From NCBI RefSeq assembly GCF_001429725.1, contig NZ_LMHV01000034.1:125534-189533 (forward strand): a DNA stretch of 64,000 nucleotides. The letters are read 5' to 3'. Shown here in pieces: positions 53,167-61,202 of the stretch. The notes under the pieces are model-generated. The model searched no databases. It was not told the origin of the DNA and worked only from the letters and a program-made list of their open reading frames with translations. The DNA comes from Rhizobium sp. Root708 (lineage in GTDB: Bacteria > Pseudomonadota > Alphaproteobacteria > Rhizobiales > Rhizobiaceae). The stretch's first letter is position 1. Each line of letters opens with the position of its first letter. Position numbers and translations under genes: made by a program.

Positions 53167-54306
53167 ATGCGAGTAGCAATCATTCATTACTGGCTCGTCG
53201 GGATGCGAGGGGGCGAAAAAGTCCTCGAAGCTCTGTGCGATATTTATCCGTCGGCCGACATCTACACGCATGTTTTCGATCCCACGGCGATATCGGACAC
53301 TATCAAGCGCCACTCTATTCGCACGACCTTCATCAACGGCCTGCCTTATTCAAGGCGGCTGTATAAGCGCTATCTGCCGCTGATGCCCATGGCATTGGAA
53401 CAGATCGACCTTAGCGATTATGACCTTGTCATAAGCAGCGAGTCCGGACCTGCAAAAGGCGTCATCCCCACCTCCCCCGCCGTGCATGTCTGCTACTGCC
53501 ATTCGCCGATGCGCTACATCTGGAACATGTACAACCGCTACTACCACGACTCCGGATTGATGACGCGCATGATGATGCCGCCGCTGGCGCACTATCTGAG
53601 AACCTGGGATGTGGCCACGGCCAATCGCGTCGATGATTTCGTGGCGAACTCGTCCACGGTCGCCCACCGGATCAAGAGTTACTACCGCCGCGACGCGGTC
53701 GTTATTCACCCGCCCGTCGATACGCGAGCCTTCCGGCCGGTGCCGTCGTCTGACGTTGGCGACTATTTCCTGATGGTCGGAGAACTTGTGAGCTACAAGC
53801 GCCCCGATCTCGCCGTGCAGGCATTCAATCGCCTGGGGCTGAAGCTGGTCGTTATCGGCGGCGGTGAACTGCTCAACCATCTGCGAAAAATCGCCGGACC
53901 AACCGTGACGATCCTCGGACCGCAGCCGTTCGACGTCCTCAAGCACCACTACGCACGCTGCCAGGCACTCATCTTTCCGGGAGAAGAAGACTTCGGAATC
54001 GTACCTGTCGAAGCAATGGCGAGCGGACGCCCCGTCATCGCCTATGGACGGGGTGGCGCCACGGAGACCGTCGTTGCCGGCAAGACTGGCGTGTTCTTCA
54101 ATAGCCAAACTCTCGACTGCCTCATCGAAGCCATCGAGCGCTTTCGGCGCAGCGACTTCAATCCGGGCGATGCAGTCGCCCGCGCCGCGGAATTCCGTAC
54201 CGAGGTGTTCATAGAGAAATTCAGCGCGTTTGTCGGAAGAGCGACAGGCGTGGTGAGCGACGTAACCAGCCTCGATTACGGCGCGCGGGCCATATCGCTG
54301 CGATAG
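53167..54306 (+). CDS. Glycosyltransferase family 4 protein (WbaZ/AceC-like)
   Basis: The 379-residue GT-B protein opens VAIIHYWLVGMRGGEKVLEAL, the start of a mannosyl- or related transferase group. It has the donor-domain segments FLMVGELVSYKRPDLAVQAF near residue 200, and FPGEEDFGIVPVEAMASGRPVIAYG near residue 275 (in part), where E and E form the EX7E site. The ATG at 53167 has GGAG six bases upstream. It leads the plus-strand block exoF, ExoX-like, GT4, GH16. Confidence 0.9.
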   Translation: MRVAIIHYWLVGMRGGEKVLEALCDIYPSADIYTHVFDPTAISDTIKRHSIRTTFINGLPYSRRLYKRYLPLMPMALEQIDLSDYDLVISSESGPAKGVIPTSPAVHVCYCHSPMRYIWNMYNRYYHDSGLMTRMMMPPLAHYLRTWDVATANRVDDFVANSSTVAHRIKSYYRRDAVVIHPPVDTRAFRPVPSSDVGDYFLMVGELVSYKRPDLAVQAFNRLGLKLVVIGGGELLNHLRKIAGPTVTILGPQPFDVLKHHYARCQALIFPGEEDFGIVPVEAMASGRPVIAYGRGGATETVVAGKTGVFFNSQTLDCLIEAIERFRRSDFNPGDAVARAAEFRTEVFIEKFSAFVGRATGVVSDVTSLDYGARAISLR

Positions 54307-54333
54307 GCAGGTGAGACGTAAGGAGTACCACCA

Positions 54334-55653
54334 ATGCAGATCTACGCTGCCAGGCAACGCAAATATTCGACGAGTACCACGCGCCTACCGTCCGGCCGCG
54401 CTTGGGTGCGAATAGCCGTCCTCGCAATGGCCTGCGTGGGTTTGGTAGCCACACCCGCATTCGCGGAGGATTACATCCTTGGTCCGCAGGATACGTTGAA
54501 GGTACGGGTCTTCGAGTGGCGACCGACCAGCGGAACGGCATTCGAGTGGGTTCCCTTGACGGGCGAATTCACCATCTCAGCGGCCGGCAATCTTTCGCTA
54601 CCGATCGTCGGGACGGTTCCCGCGGCAGGCAAGACGCTGGAGCAGGTGGCGGATTCGATCGGTGAACGTCTCCAGGCCCAGGTGGGATTGCAAAAGAGAC
54701 CGAACGCCTCCGTGGAAGTGGCCGAGTATCGCCCGTTCTTTGTAACCGGCGCAGTCGCCAATCCCGGGAAGTTCAATTACAGCCCAGGCCTGACCGTCGT
54801 GCAGGCTCTCAGCATGGCCGGAGGACTTGGGCCTGCCAACGGCAACCTGATCGATCTCCAGCGCGACGTTCTCTCGGATCGCGGCGATGTCAGAACCTTG
54901 GAAGCGGAGCGACTTGGGCTACTCGCCAGACAAGCGCGCACGGATGCCGTGGTGAAGGACAGTGCCGCGGTCGTCTTTCCCGCGGATCTGACAACGCGGT
55001 CCGATCAGCCAGCCTCGGCACGGATGATGGCGGAAGAAAAGTCGCTTTTTGAAGCCCGCAAGGAATCCATGGCGAATGAGATGGATGCCCTGAGCCAGGC
55101 CAAAGTGCTGACAACCAACCAGATCGAATCCCTGAAGGCGAAGGCCGCGTCGCTCGCAAAGCAGATCGAACTTGCAAACAAGGATGTGGGCAGCGTCAAC
55201 AAGCTCGTTGCACAGGGTCTAACGCTCTCGGCACGAGAGCTCGGTGCCAATCAGAACCTCGCCCAACTCGAAAGCCAGAATCTCGATGTGTCCCTCGCGC
55301 TGCTGAAGGCGCAGCAGGATCTCGCGAGAATGGACCAGGACATGGCGAATGTCCGCAATCGATATCGCGTCGACGCCCTGACCGAATCCGGCGAGGTGCG
55401 GGACAAGCTGGCGGCCAATGCGGAGAAAATACAGACAACACGGTCGCAGATCAGCAATCTAGAGGCGAACGCCCCTGCCGCAGCCGCGACGATCGACGAG
55501 AATGGCGGCCTGTCGTTCATGACCATCATCGATCGTGCACAGGACGGCGTGATGCGAACGATCGCCGTCGGCGACAACGACCTCGTGAAGCCGGGCGATG
55601 TGGTGCGCGTCGAAAGAAGCGAGAAGGCGCGTGCTCTGACCACATCGAATTGA
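54334..55653 (+). CDS. exoF: Polysaccharide export protein (ExoF/Wza-related)
   Basis: The 439-residue protein has a signal peptide (about residues 1-45, ending TPAFAED) without a lipobox. Next comes the Poly_export domain (DYILGPQDTLKVRVFEWRP at about 46-65) and SLBB-like repeats with FFVTGAVANPGKFNY near residue 134. A long coiled-coil region follows (about 235-375), rich in Ala/Leu/Gln/Lys heptads. A final domain contains NDLVKPGDVVRVER near residue 418. This domain set matches ExoF proteins of rhizobial succinoglycan systems, which form the periplasmic/outer-membrane part of the exporter. The ATG has GGAG eight bases upstream. Confidence 0.9.
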   Translation: MQIYAARQRKYSTSTTRLPSGRAWVRIAVLAMACVGLVATPAFAEDYILGPQDTLKVRVFEWRPTSGTAFEWVPLTGEFTISAAGNLSLPIVGTVPAAGKTLEQVADSIGERLQAQVGLQKRPNASVEVAEYRPFFVTGAVANPGKFNYSPGLTVVQALSMAGGLGPANGNLIDLQRDVLSDRGDVRTLEAERLGLLARQARTDAVVKDSAAVVFPADLTTRSDQPASARMMAEEKSLFEARKESMANEMDALSQAKVLTTNQIESLKAKAASLAKQIELANKDVGSVNKLVAQGLTLSARELGANQNLAQLESQNLDVSLALLKAQQDLARMDQDMANVRNRYRVDALTESGEVRDKLAANAEKIQTTRSQISNLEANAPAAAATIDENGGLSFMTIIDRAQDGVMRTIAVGDNDLVKPGDVVRVERSEKARALTTSN

Positions 55654-55751
55654 GAGACAGAAACCCACATCAATTTATACTTGCGTAAATCGCAAATATA
55701 TCGATAACATTACTAGGCCTCGATATGGAGCAGTGCTGATCGGAGCAGAAA

Positions 55752-56051
55752 TTGGCAATATGGGCGCTTATCGTCTCGTTTGTTGTCGGCGCAGTCTGCG
55801 CCGTGCGGCTGCCCGTTTTGATCTTTACTCTGGTGGTGTCACTCGTGGCGGTCGCCTTTGCGGCAATCAGCCTTCACGCCGGTATCTCCATTGCTTCCAC
55901 GGCAATCTGGACGCTGGTGTACGCGGCGGCTCTGGAAGTCGGTTACGTTCTTGCGCACGGCCTTCTCTATTTTCTCTACATAAAGCGATCCGAACGCGCC
56001 AGCAGACAGCAGCCCCCCTTAGACCTTCCATCCAAGTATTCGTCCGAGTAA
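55752..56051 (+). CDS. Small three-segment membrane protein, ExoX-like exopolysaccharide regulator candidate
   Basis: The 99-residue protein is mostly hydrophobic, with about three membrane segments (residues about 4-22, 24-46, 50-76), and a short basic C-tail (KRSERASRQQ). In rhizobia, proteins of this size and topology inside EPS loci (ExoX, PsiA, SyrA families) lower or tune production by acting on the priming enzyme. The identity is a topology-based inference, not a motif. The start is TTG with GGAG eight bases upstream, since the frame has no internal Met. It lies 98 bases after exoF. Confidence 0.6.
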   Translation: MAIWALIVSFVVGAVCAVRLPVLIFTLVVSLVAVAFAAISLHAGISIASTAIWTLVYAAALEVGYVLAHGLLYFLYIKRSERASRQQPPLDLPSKYSSE

Positions 56052-56090
56052 CGATCCCGTCCACTGTCGGAACGGCGAACATCTTTCCAG

Positions 56091-56116
56091 GTAACGTACA
56101 TATAATTCGACGTTAC
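56091..56116 (+). promoter_or_regulatory. Inverted repeat GTAACGT-N12-ACGTTAC upstream of GT4
   Basis: The seven-base arms (56091-56097 and 56110-56116) are perfect and the 12-base centre contains TATAAT (56101-56106). It lies about 150 bases before the GT4 start at 56268. No convincing -35 element was found, so an operator or regulator site is more likely than a plain promoter. Confidence 0.4.
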
Positions 56117-56267
56117 GTCGGAATGCGTAGAAAAACGTCTCGCACTAAAAAATAAATTCACAAATCAAGCAAAAGAAATATCTAATATACTCCAAGGCTG
56201 CATTTCGGTTCAGTGACGCTCCGAATTGCGGCAAACTGCCCGATCTGTCGAAGAGGACGTGCATTAT

Positions 56268-57440
56268 ATGGAGAGCAACCTCGATCCGCAGCGGCCAAGG
56301 CCGAGATCGCCTCCGAACGCGCGGCTGAAGATCCTTTATATTCAACCCGGCACCAGCTCATTCGCCGGGATAGAGCGCGTCGTTCATACAATATGCTCGC
56401 AGCTGGCCGAAAAGCATGGAGACGATTTCGATATCGATGTGCTTTATACCGCGAGGAACACCCATAGACCTGACGATCGAAAATATAACACGATCGATCG
56501 GATCGCTCGCGGACGCATCCCCGTCATGCGCGCATATCGCAGTGTTATCAAGGATAAGCCGTACAGTCTGATCGTCGTGCCACAGATCGAGCGTACGGTT
56601 ATCTGCATGACCGCGTGCCTCGGACTGCGTCGCAATTTTGCAATGCACCTGCACGGCAATCCGAAACGCGAGCGCAACCACTTCAAATCGAAGATACTCT
56701 TCCTGATCATGAAGATGTTCTTCCTCTCGCGGGTCTCTTCCGTTTTCGGAACATCAAGGAAACAGCTCGAGGCCTTCAAAACGATGTTCCAGAGCAACAC
56801 CCCTCAGAGCTGGGTGCCGAACCCCGTCAGGAAATTCGACGGCACGGATCGGCTGAGCAGCGGCGAGAGCGGACATGTCACCTTCATCAACGTCGGCCGT
56901 TTTTCCTATCAGAAGGGTCAGGATATACTTCTGAATGCTTTTAACGAGCTTCGGAAGACACGAAGCAATGTGAAGCTCCGGCTTGTCGGCTACGGCGCTG
57001 ACGAGGCCAGTCTCCAAGACGATATCAGACGGCTGCAGATCGAGAATCTCGTCAGCATCGAGCATCATCCTGATGATCCGCAGCCCGCGTTGTCATCGAG
57101 CGACGTCTATATTTCGACGTCGCGATGGGAGGGCTGGTCGCTGGCAATATGTGAAGCGCTGAGGTTCGGCCTCCCCGTCATATCAACCGATTGCGAATTC
57201 GGGCCGAGCGAAATCCTCGTCGATCCACGGCTGGGACGGCTGGTGACGAGCTGCGATGTCGCCGAACTGACTAAGGCGATGATCTACTATTGCGACAACC
57301 TGCAAAGCGAGCAATCGCATGCCGACTTCCGAAGGAATTTCATAGACCAGTATAGCCCCGAGCGGGTCGTCGACATTCATGCGGAGGCGCTGAGAGCCGC
57401 CGCAAAACAGGATCATGTGTCGAAAACCGAACAAGCGTGA
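56268..57440 (+). CDS. Glycosyltransferase family 4 protein
   Basis: The 390-residue GT-B protein has a Pro/Arg-rich start, then ILYIQPGTSSFAGIERVVHTI (in part) as the acceptor domain. It has the GT4 donor segments FINVGRFSYQKGQDILLNAF near residue 209, and STSRWEGWSLAICEALRFGLPVIST near residue 284 (in part). The ATG at 56268 has GAGG about 11 bases upstream; a TTG at 56226 in the same frame is weaker. Its stop lies within the leader of the GH16 gene. Confidence 0.88.
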   Translation: MESNLDPQRPRPRSPPNARLKILYIQPGTSSFAGIERVVHTICSQLAEKHGDDFDIDVLYTARNTHRPDDRKYNTIDRIARGRIPVMRAYRSVIKDKPYSLIVVPQIERTVICMTACLGLRRNFAMHLHGNPKRERNHFKSKILFLIMKMFFLSRVSSVFGTSRKQLEAFKTMFQSNTPQSWVPNPVRKFDGTDRLSSGESGHVTFINVGRFSYQKGQDILLNAFNELRKTRSNVKLRLVGYGADEASLQDDIRRLQIENLVSIEHHPDDPQPALSSSDVYISTSRWEGWSLAICEALRFGLPVISTDCEFGPSEILVDPRLGRLVTSCDVAELTKAMIYYCDNLQSEQSHADFRRNFIDQYSPERVVDIHAEALRAAAKQDHVSKTEQA

Positions 57441-57448
57441 GGATCGCG

Positions 57449-58375
57449 ATGAGAACCACGGTTTCCAGGCGTAGTCTCCTGAAGGGAGCTGCGACACTTG
57501 CTGCTGTCGGCGTAACTTTGCCGCCAAATGTTGCCCGCGCCGCGGAGGAGGACCCGACCACCGGTCGGCAGATCCAGTTCGAGGACGACTTCCAGACCCT
57601 CGACTGGACAGTGTGGGATGCCGGCCCCAAGGCATCGACGGCCGATCCCGGCTTCTATGGACGATCGGCCTTTGCGAAAAAGGTCGGCGACCAAGGCTTC
57701 AATCCGTACTCGATCGTTGACGACCCGCTCGCCAGCGGCGGCAAGGCGTTGCAGATCTCCGTCAAATATATCGGGACGCCGATGAGCGTCCGGAACTACT
57801 ACGGTAATACGCGTGACGAGTTCCAATGGATCTCGGGCAATATCCAGACGGCAAAATCCGATGGCACCATCAGGAAGGGGTGGCGGAAGGGATACTTCGA
57901 AGCAAGGATGCTGTTCCCCCGGCATCTTTTGACATGGCCTGCATTCTGGATGCTGAACGCCCGAAGCATTCTATTCCCGAAAACGACCGTGGAGCTCGAC
58001 GTCGTCGAACACAAGGGATGGGAATACCAGCTCTACGGTGCCTATCTGCACGAATGGGGCCAGCCGGGAGAACATCACGAAGGAACCGGCGTTACGACTG
58101 ATATCGACGTCACCCAGAATTACTGCCGCTACGGGATATTCGTCGACGATACGCATTGCGTTCCATTTTTTGAACGGAAGCCTGTCATCGACACCCGCAC
58201 CGGCATTGCCGCCAACTGGCAGATCACCCGCGCTCCTGACATGGACAAGCACGACGACGTCTTCTGGCCGCTTCTGACGCTCGCGCTGCATCCGGACTAC
58301 CCCTTCCCGAATCCGCTCAAGGAGGAGGACAAGCTGTCTCACATGCGTGTGGACTATTTCCGGGCCTACGTCTGA
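57449..58375 (+). CDS. Tat-exported glycoside hydrolase family 16 (EPS glycanase candidate)
   Basis: The 308-residue protein has a twin-arginine signal SRRSLLKGAATLAAV (Arg7-Arg8) ending near ARAAEE, so it should be exported folded. The GH16 catalytic motif ELDVVE is at residues 182-187, with Glu182 as nucleophile, Asp184 helper and Glu187 acid/base. Related ExoK and ExsH enzymes cut EPS chains in rhizobia. The ATG at 57449 has GAGG six bases upstream, and a GTG at 57437 is an alternative. It ends the plus-strand block, 25 bases from the convergent polymerase gene. Confidence 0.88.
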   Translation: MRTTVSRRSLLKGAATLAAVGVTLPPNVARAAEEDPTTGRQIQFEDDFQTLDWTVWDAGPKASTADPGFYGRSAFAKKVGDQGFNPYSIVDDPLASGGKALQISVKYIGTPMSVRNYYGNTRDEFQWISGNIQTAKSDGTIRKGWRKGYFEARMLFPRHLLTWPAFWMLNARSILFPKTTVELDVVEHKGWEYQLYGAYLHEWGQPGEHHEGTGVTTDIDVTQNYCRYGIFVDDTHCVPFFERKPVIDTRTGIAANWQITRAPDMDKHDDVFWPLLTLALHPDYPFPNPLKEEDKLSHMRVDYFRAYV

Positions 58376-58400
58376 TCAAACTCAGAGCGCGATCAGCCAT

Positions 58401-59795
58401 TCAACGGCGGGCGTCGACTGCCGCTGTCAGCGTCGGTTCGTGCCGCTCGGGTTCGACGCTCGCAAGCCCTGCGAAGACGAAGAAAAGAAGACCGAGATCA
58501 ACAAGCGCTCCCGAGACAAGCGCGCCCACCAAAAGGCACAGGCTGCCATTTCGTGCGGCAAGGCGAATGTCGGATGGCACGGTCCGATCCGTGCCTCTCC
58601 GCCGCCCGATGGCGCCGAACGCAAACAGCGCGAAAAATACCGCACCGGGTATGCCGACGTTTGACAGCAGCGCCAATGGGAAACTTGATGTGCGTGCGGT
58701 CCCGAGACCAACCCCCAGCCCCCAGGAATCCACGAAGTTCTGCAGGCCGTAAGCATTCCAGGACGCCCTCTCCACGCCCGATGCCGTGCCCGATTTGCTG
58801 AGAATGAGCAGATCGACATAATCATAGAGCGTCCTGTAGATGTCATCGTTCAACAGCACGATCAGGATAGCCACCGCCAGGATCTGCGGCGCGATAAAAG
58901 CGACGGCGGAGCTCCGCAAGCTTCCCCCGCCTACCCCGCTGCGCGCGAGAGCCGTAAGATACAACAATACGAGGCAAAGCGGCGCTGCGACGAGGCCGGT
59001 CGATGATGTCGAGAGGAAGATCAGGACAAGCGACGCCAAGGCGAGCGGACCGTTCCAGCGAGGCGCGCGCCCGCAGAGCCACATTGTGGCGGTAAAGCCG
59101 AAGGCGCCAAGGGTTGCACCCGCAAAAGACGAGGCCTCCGGCCATGAGCCTATGATGCGCTTCATTCCCGCGACCGTCTCGCTGTCGTGCAGCGCGTATT
59201 GTGCGTTTCGCATGAACTGCATGATCGCCTGTGTGCCTGTCGCGTCGGTCGCAATGTCGAGCAAGGCGAAGAGCATGTTGGCAAACGCGTAGGCAACTAG
59301 GCCCGTGGTAATCGCTGCGAAGCCTCTCCGCGTCGACGCCGCGGACACGATGATCACGAAGCAGATCAGATCAGCGACGAGATAGATCGCCTGCGTGACG
59401 TTGCTCGACACGGGACCCAACGGCACCGTTCCTCCGGTTGCGGGATATTCCGAGGTGCCCACGGGAATGATCTGCGTTGCCCCCGCCAGAAGCCGCGGCG
59501 AGAAGAAGCCGCTTGCTGCTCCATACACGACTAGGCAGGCCAGCCAGAAAGCGGGCTGCCCCGGTCGTAGCGCCTGCATCGCCGTCATCGCATTTTTTCG
59601 CCATGACAAGGTGGCGATGGCAAAGAAGAGCAGGAAAAGGTGAGCCGGCTGGATGTTGGCGGCGCCGGCGACAATCGCCGCTGCCGCACCGAAAACCGTC
59701 ATGACTACAAAGACCATGGCTGCCGCGGGATAGCCCAGCAGCAGGCAACAGATCCCGGCTACGATCGTGAAAATACCGATCGGCTCCAGGCTCAT
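58401..59795 (-). CDS. Exopolysaccharide polymerase (O-antigen ligase/Wzy-ExoQ-like)
   Basis: The 464-residue protein is very hydrophobic, with about 11-12 membrane segments. It has a larger periplasmic loop holding the GSWPEASSFAG region near residue 220 and the WNAYGLQNFVDSWGLGVGLGT region near residue 349 (in part), which match the O-antigen ligase/ExoQ polymerase family. It should join flipped repeat units en bloc. The ATG at 59795 opens the first membrane segment; an upstream frame to 59918 is soluble and Arg-rich, and was not used. It lies alone on the minus strand just before the right-hand Glu tRNA-like sequence. Confidence 0.85.
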   Translation of the reverse strand: MSLEPIGIFTIVAGICCLLLGYPAAAMVFVVMTVFGAAAAIVAGAANIQPAHLFLLFFAIATLSWRKNAMTAMQALRPGQPAFWLACLVVYGAASGFFSPRLLAGATQIIPVGTSEYPATGGTVPLGPVSSNVTQAIYLVADLICFVIIVSAASTRRGFAAITTGLVAYAFANMLFALLDIATDATGTQAIMQFMRNAQYALHDSETVAGMKRIIGSWPEASSFAGATLGAFGFTATMWLCGRAPRWNGPLALASLVLIFLSTSSTGLVAAPLCLVLLYLTALARSGVGGGSLRSSAVAFIAPQILAVAILIVLLNDDIYRTLYDYVDLLILSKSGTASGVERASWNAYGLQNFVDSWGLGVGLGTARTSSFPLALLSNVGIPGAVFFALFAFGAIGRRRGTDRTVPSDIRLAARNGSLCLLVGALVSGALVDLGLLFFVFAGLASVEPERHEPTLTAAVDARR

Positions 59796-59994
59796 GGCGT
59801 CGCACCTTCGAGGATCATGCTCACCATCGGTTCCTGGTCCAGCTTTTTGCGCCTTCGCATCTCCGGCAGGCGCCGTTTGCACTGCAGAATAACCGATATC
59901 GCCTCTCGTTAAAGCCATGCGTTCGAAGGAGGCCGGTCTGCCGGCATCTTGCGCGCCTGGCGAGGGCCTCCTGTTTTATAGCCAGTCGCGAAAA

Positions 59995-60067
59995 GCGCCC
60001 TTCGTCTATCGGTCAGGACGACAGATTCTCATTCTGTAAAGAGGGGTCCCAACTCCCCTAGGGCGTA
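59995..60067 (+). tRNA. tRNA-Glu (anticodon CUC)-like, with abnormal T loop; possible pseudogene
   Basis: The acceptor stem GCGCCCT/AGGGCGT, D arm and anticodon arm (ACAGA/TCTGT with loop TTCTCAT, anticodon CTC) fold normally, and an encoded CCA follows (60068-60070). The T loop is TCCCAACT, eight bases instead of seven and lacking TTC. It has about ten differences from the tRNA-Glu at 44266. Two of them, in the anticodon stem, keep the base pair, which suggests a once-functional isoacceptor. The upstream TATAGC (-10-like) has no good -35 partner. I cannot tell whether it is still charged. Confidence 0.6.
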
Positions 60068-60157
60068 CCATCTGGGTAGACGCCCGGTTAGCTGGTAGGC
60101 AGGACGGAACAGCTAAGGCGCTTTCGAGCTCGCCTATCGTCGGCCTGACGACTGACT

Positions 60158-60538
60158 TCAGCCTTTCGCCTGTTCATACGCCTCGAATAAATCGGTTACG
60201 AGAACGCCGTTGATCCTCATTCCGGTCAAGTCGGCATCTTTGATGTCGGAATCTGCCAACGTGACACCGCTTATGGTCAAGCGCGATAGGTTTGCATTCG
60301 TGACAGCGGCACCAGAGAGATTGACGTTATCAAAGCGTGCACCGGCAAGGTTGACATCGTCAAAACCCGCTTCGCCCAAATTGCTGTCGATGAATTTTGC
60401 ATTCGTCAAAACAGCGTAAAATCGTGCGTTTGCAAGATTCACGCCATTGAAGTCAGCGCCCGACATATCGGCACGATCGTAACGCGTTCCCTGCATTTGA
60501 GGGCCATCAAACGGGTCATTTCCTTGCTGATCGTCCAT
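60158..60538 (-). CDS. Cytoplasmic pentapeptide-repeat protein
   Basis: The 126-residue protein has no signal peptide. Residues about 25-108 are about 17 pentapeptide repeats (YDRADMSGADFNGVNLANARF, in part), forming a short beta-helix with a Leu/Phe core. Similar small proteins can mimic DNA or act as scaffolds, but no function is assigned. The ATG at 60538 has GGAGGAAC upstream. It lies just beyond the right tRNA-like border of the EPS region, on the strand facing it. Confidence 0.82.
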   Translation of the reverse strand: MDDQQGNDPFDGPQMQGTRYDRADMSGADFNGVNLANARFYAVLTNAKFIDSNLGEAGFDDVNLAGARFDNVNLSGAAVTNANLSRLTISGVTLADSDIKDADLTGMRINGVLVTDLFEAYEQAKG

Positions 60539-60637
60539 TGTCGGTTCCTCCAGTCGATGATGATCGCTCTTCAAAGAATACCTAACTTGTGGTGGTATCG
60601 CAAAATTCCCGATTAAAGCGAAACTCGGGACCGTATA

Positions 60638-61144
60638 ATGGGCGCGAACATGATTTTGCTCAGACGTATTTCTCTTTTGGTCGCCCTATTCGCGGCACCA
60701 GCCGTGTGCCTAGCAGGCCAGTTCTACAAGGCCTCGTCTCTGCATGCGGCACTGCTAGAGACTCCCATAGGCAGCATCCAAAAAATGGGCACTTTGACGG
60801 CACCAGATTACGAGGCGGTCTGTATCCTCGGCCCGTATCAGGATCGATTGAACATAAACGGTGACCTCGCCGGAAGGGTAAATGCTCATCTCGCGAACGC
60901 CCAGTATTCCTCCGATGAGGGGCACTTCGCGTTTGTTTTCATCACAAGGCAAGGCATCGAAATAGAAAGGATCAAGCGTTCGGAAAAACTGGATTTCTTT
61001 GGCAATAGAAAGATGCCGGTGGCAGTTTCCGACGCCGTGCCTCGCAATTTTTCCCAGGAAGAATGTGGCAGCGGACCGTCCGCTGCCATCATAAAACTGA
61101 GATTCGATGACCGGACCTACTTCATCTTTGGTCGGGCATCGTAA
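60638..61144 (+). CDS. Secreted protein of unknown function
   Basis: The 168-residue protein has a clear signal peptide (LLRRISLLVALFAAPAVCLAG, in part, ending near residue 27). The mature part has two cysteines (EAVCILGP near residue 62 and EECGSG near residue 143) that may pair. No known motif was recognised. An in-frame ATG at 60650 gives a slightly shorter signal peptide and is an equally good start. It is divergent from the pentapeptide gene and convergent with the acyltransferase gene. Confidence 0.7.
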   Translation: MGANMILLRRISLLVALFAAPAVCLAGQFYKASSLHAALLETPIGSIQKMGTLTAPDYEAVCILGPYQDRLNINGDLAGRVNAHLANAQYSSDEGHFAFVFITRQGIEIERIKRSEKLDFFGNRKMPVAVSDAVPRNFSQEECGSGPSAAIIKLRFDDRTYFIFGRAS

Positions 61145-61202
61145 CGACAACAATTTGAACGATAACCGGTGAAGCCGACACCGACCCGTCGCCCTGCACG
61201 GC

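Noticed and set aside
53350..54357. Open frame of 335 codons opposite the GT4 gene
   Set aside because: His/Asp-rich mirror frame of a clear glycosyltransferase.
44397..59795. Integrase, transposase or plasmid genes in the EPS region
   Set aside because: I looked for recombinase motifs and insertion-sequence ends among the frames and found none, so the island idea rests on the tRNA repeats only.
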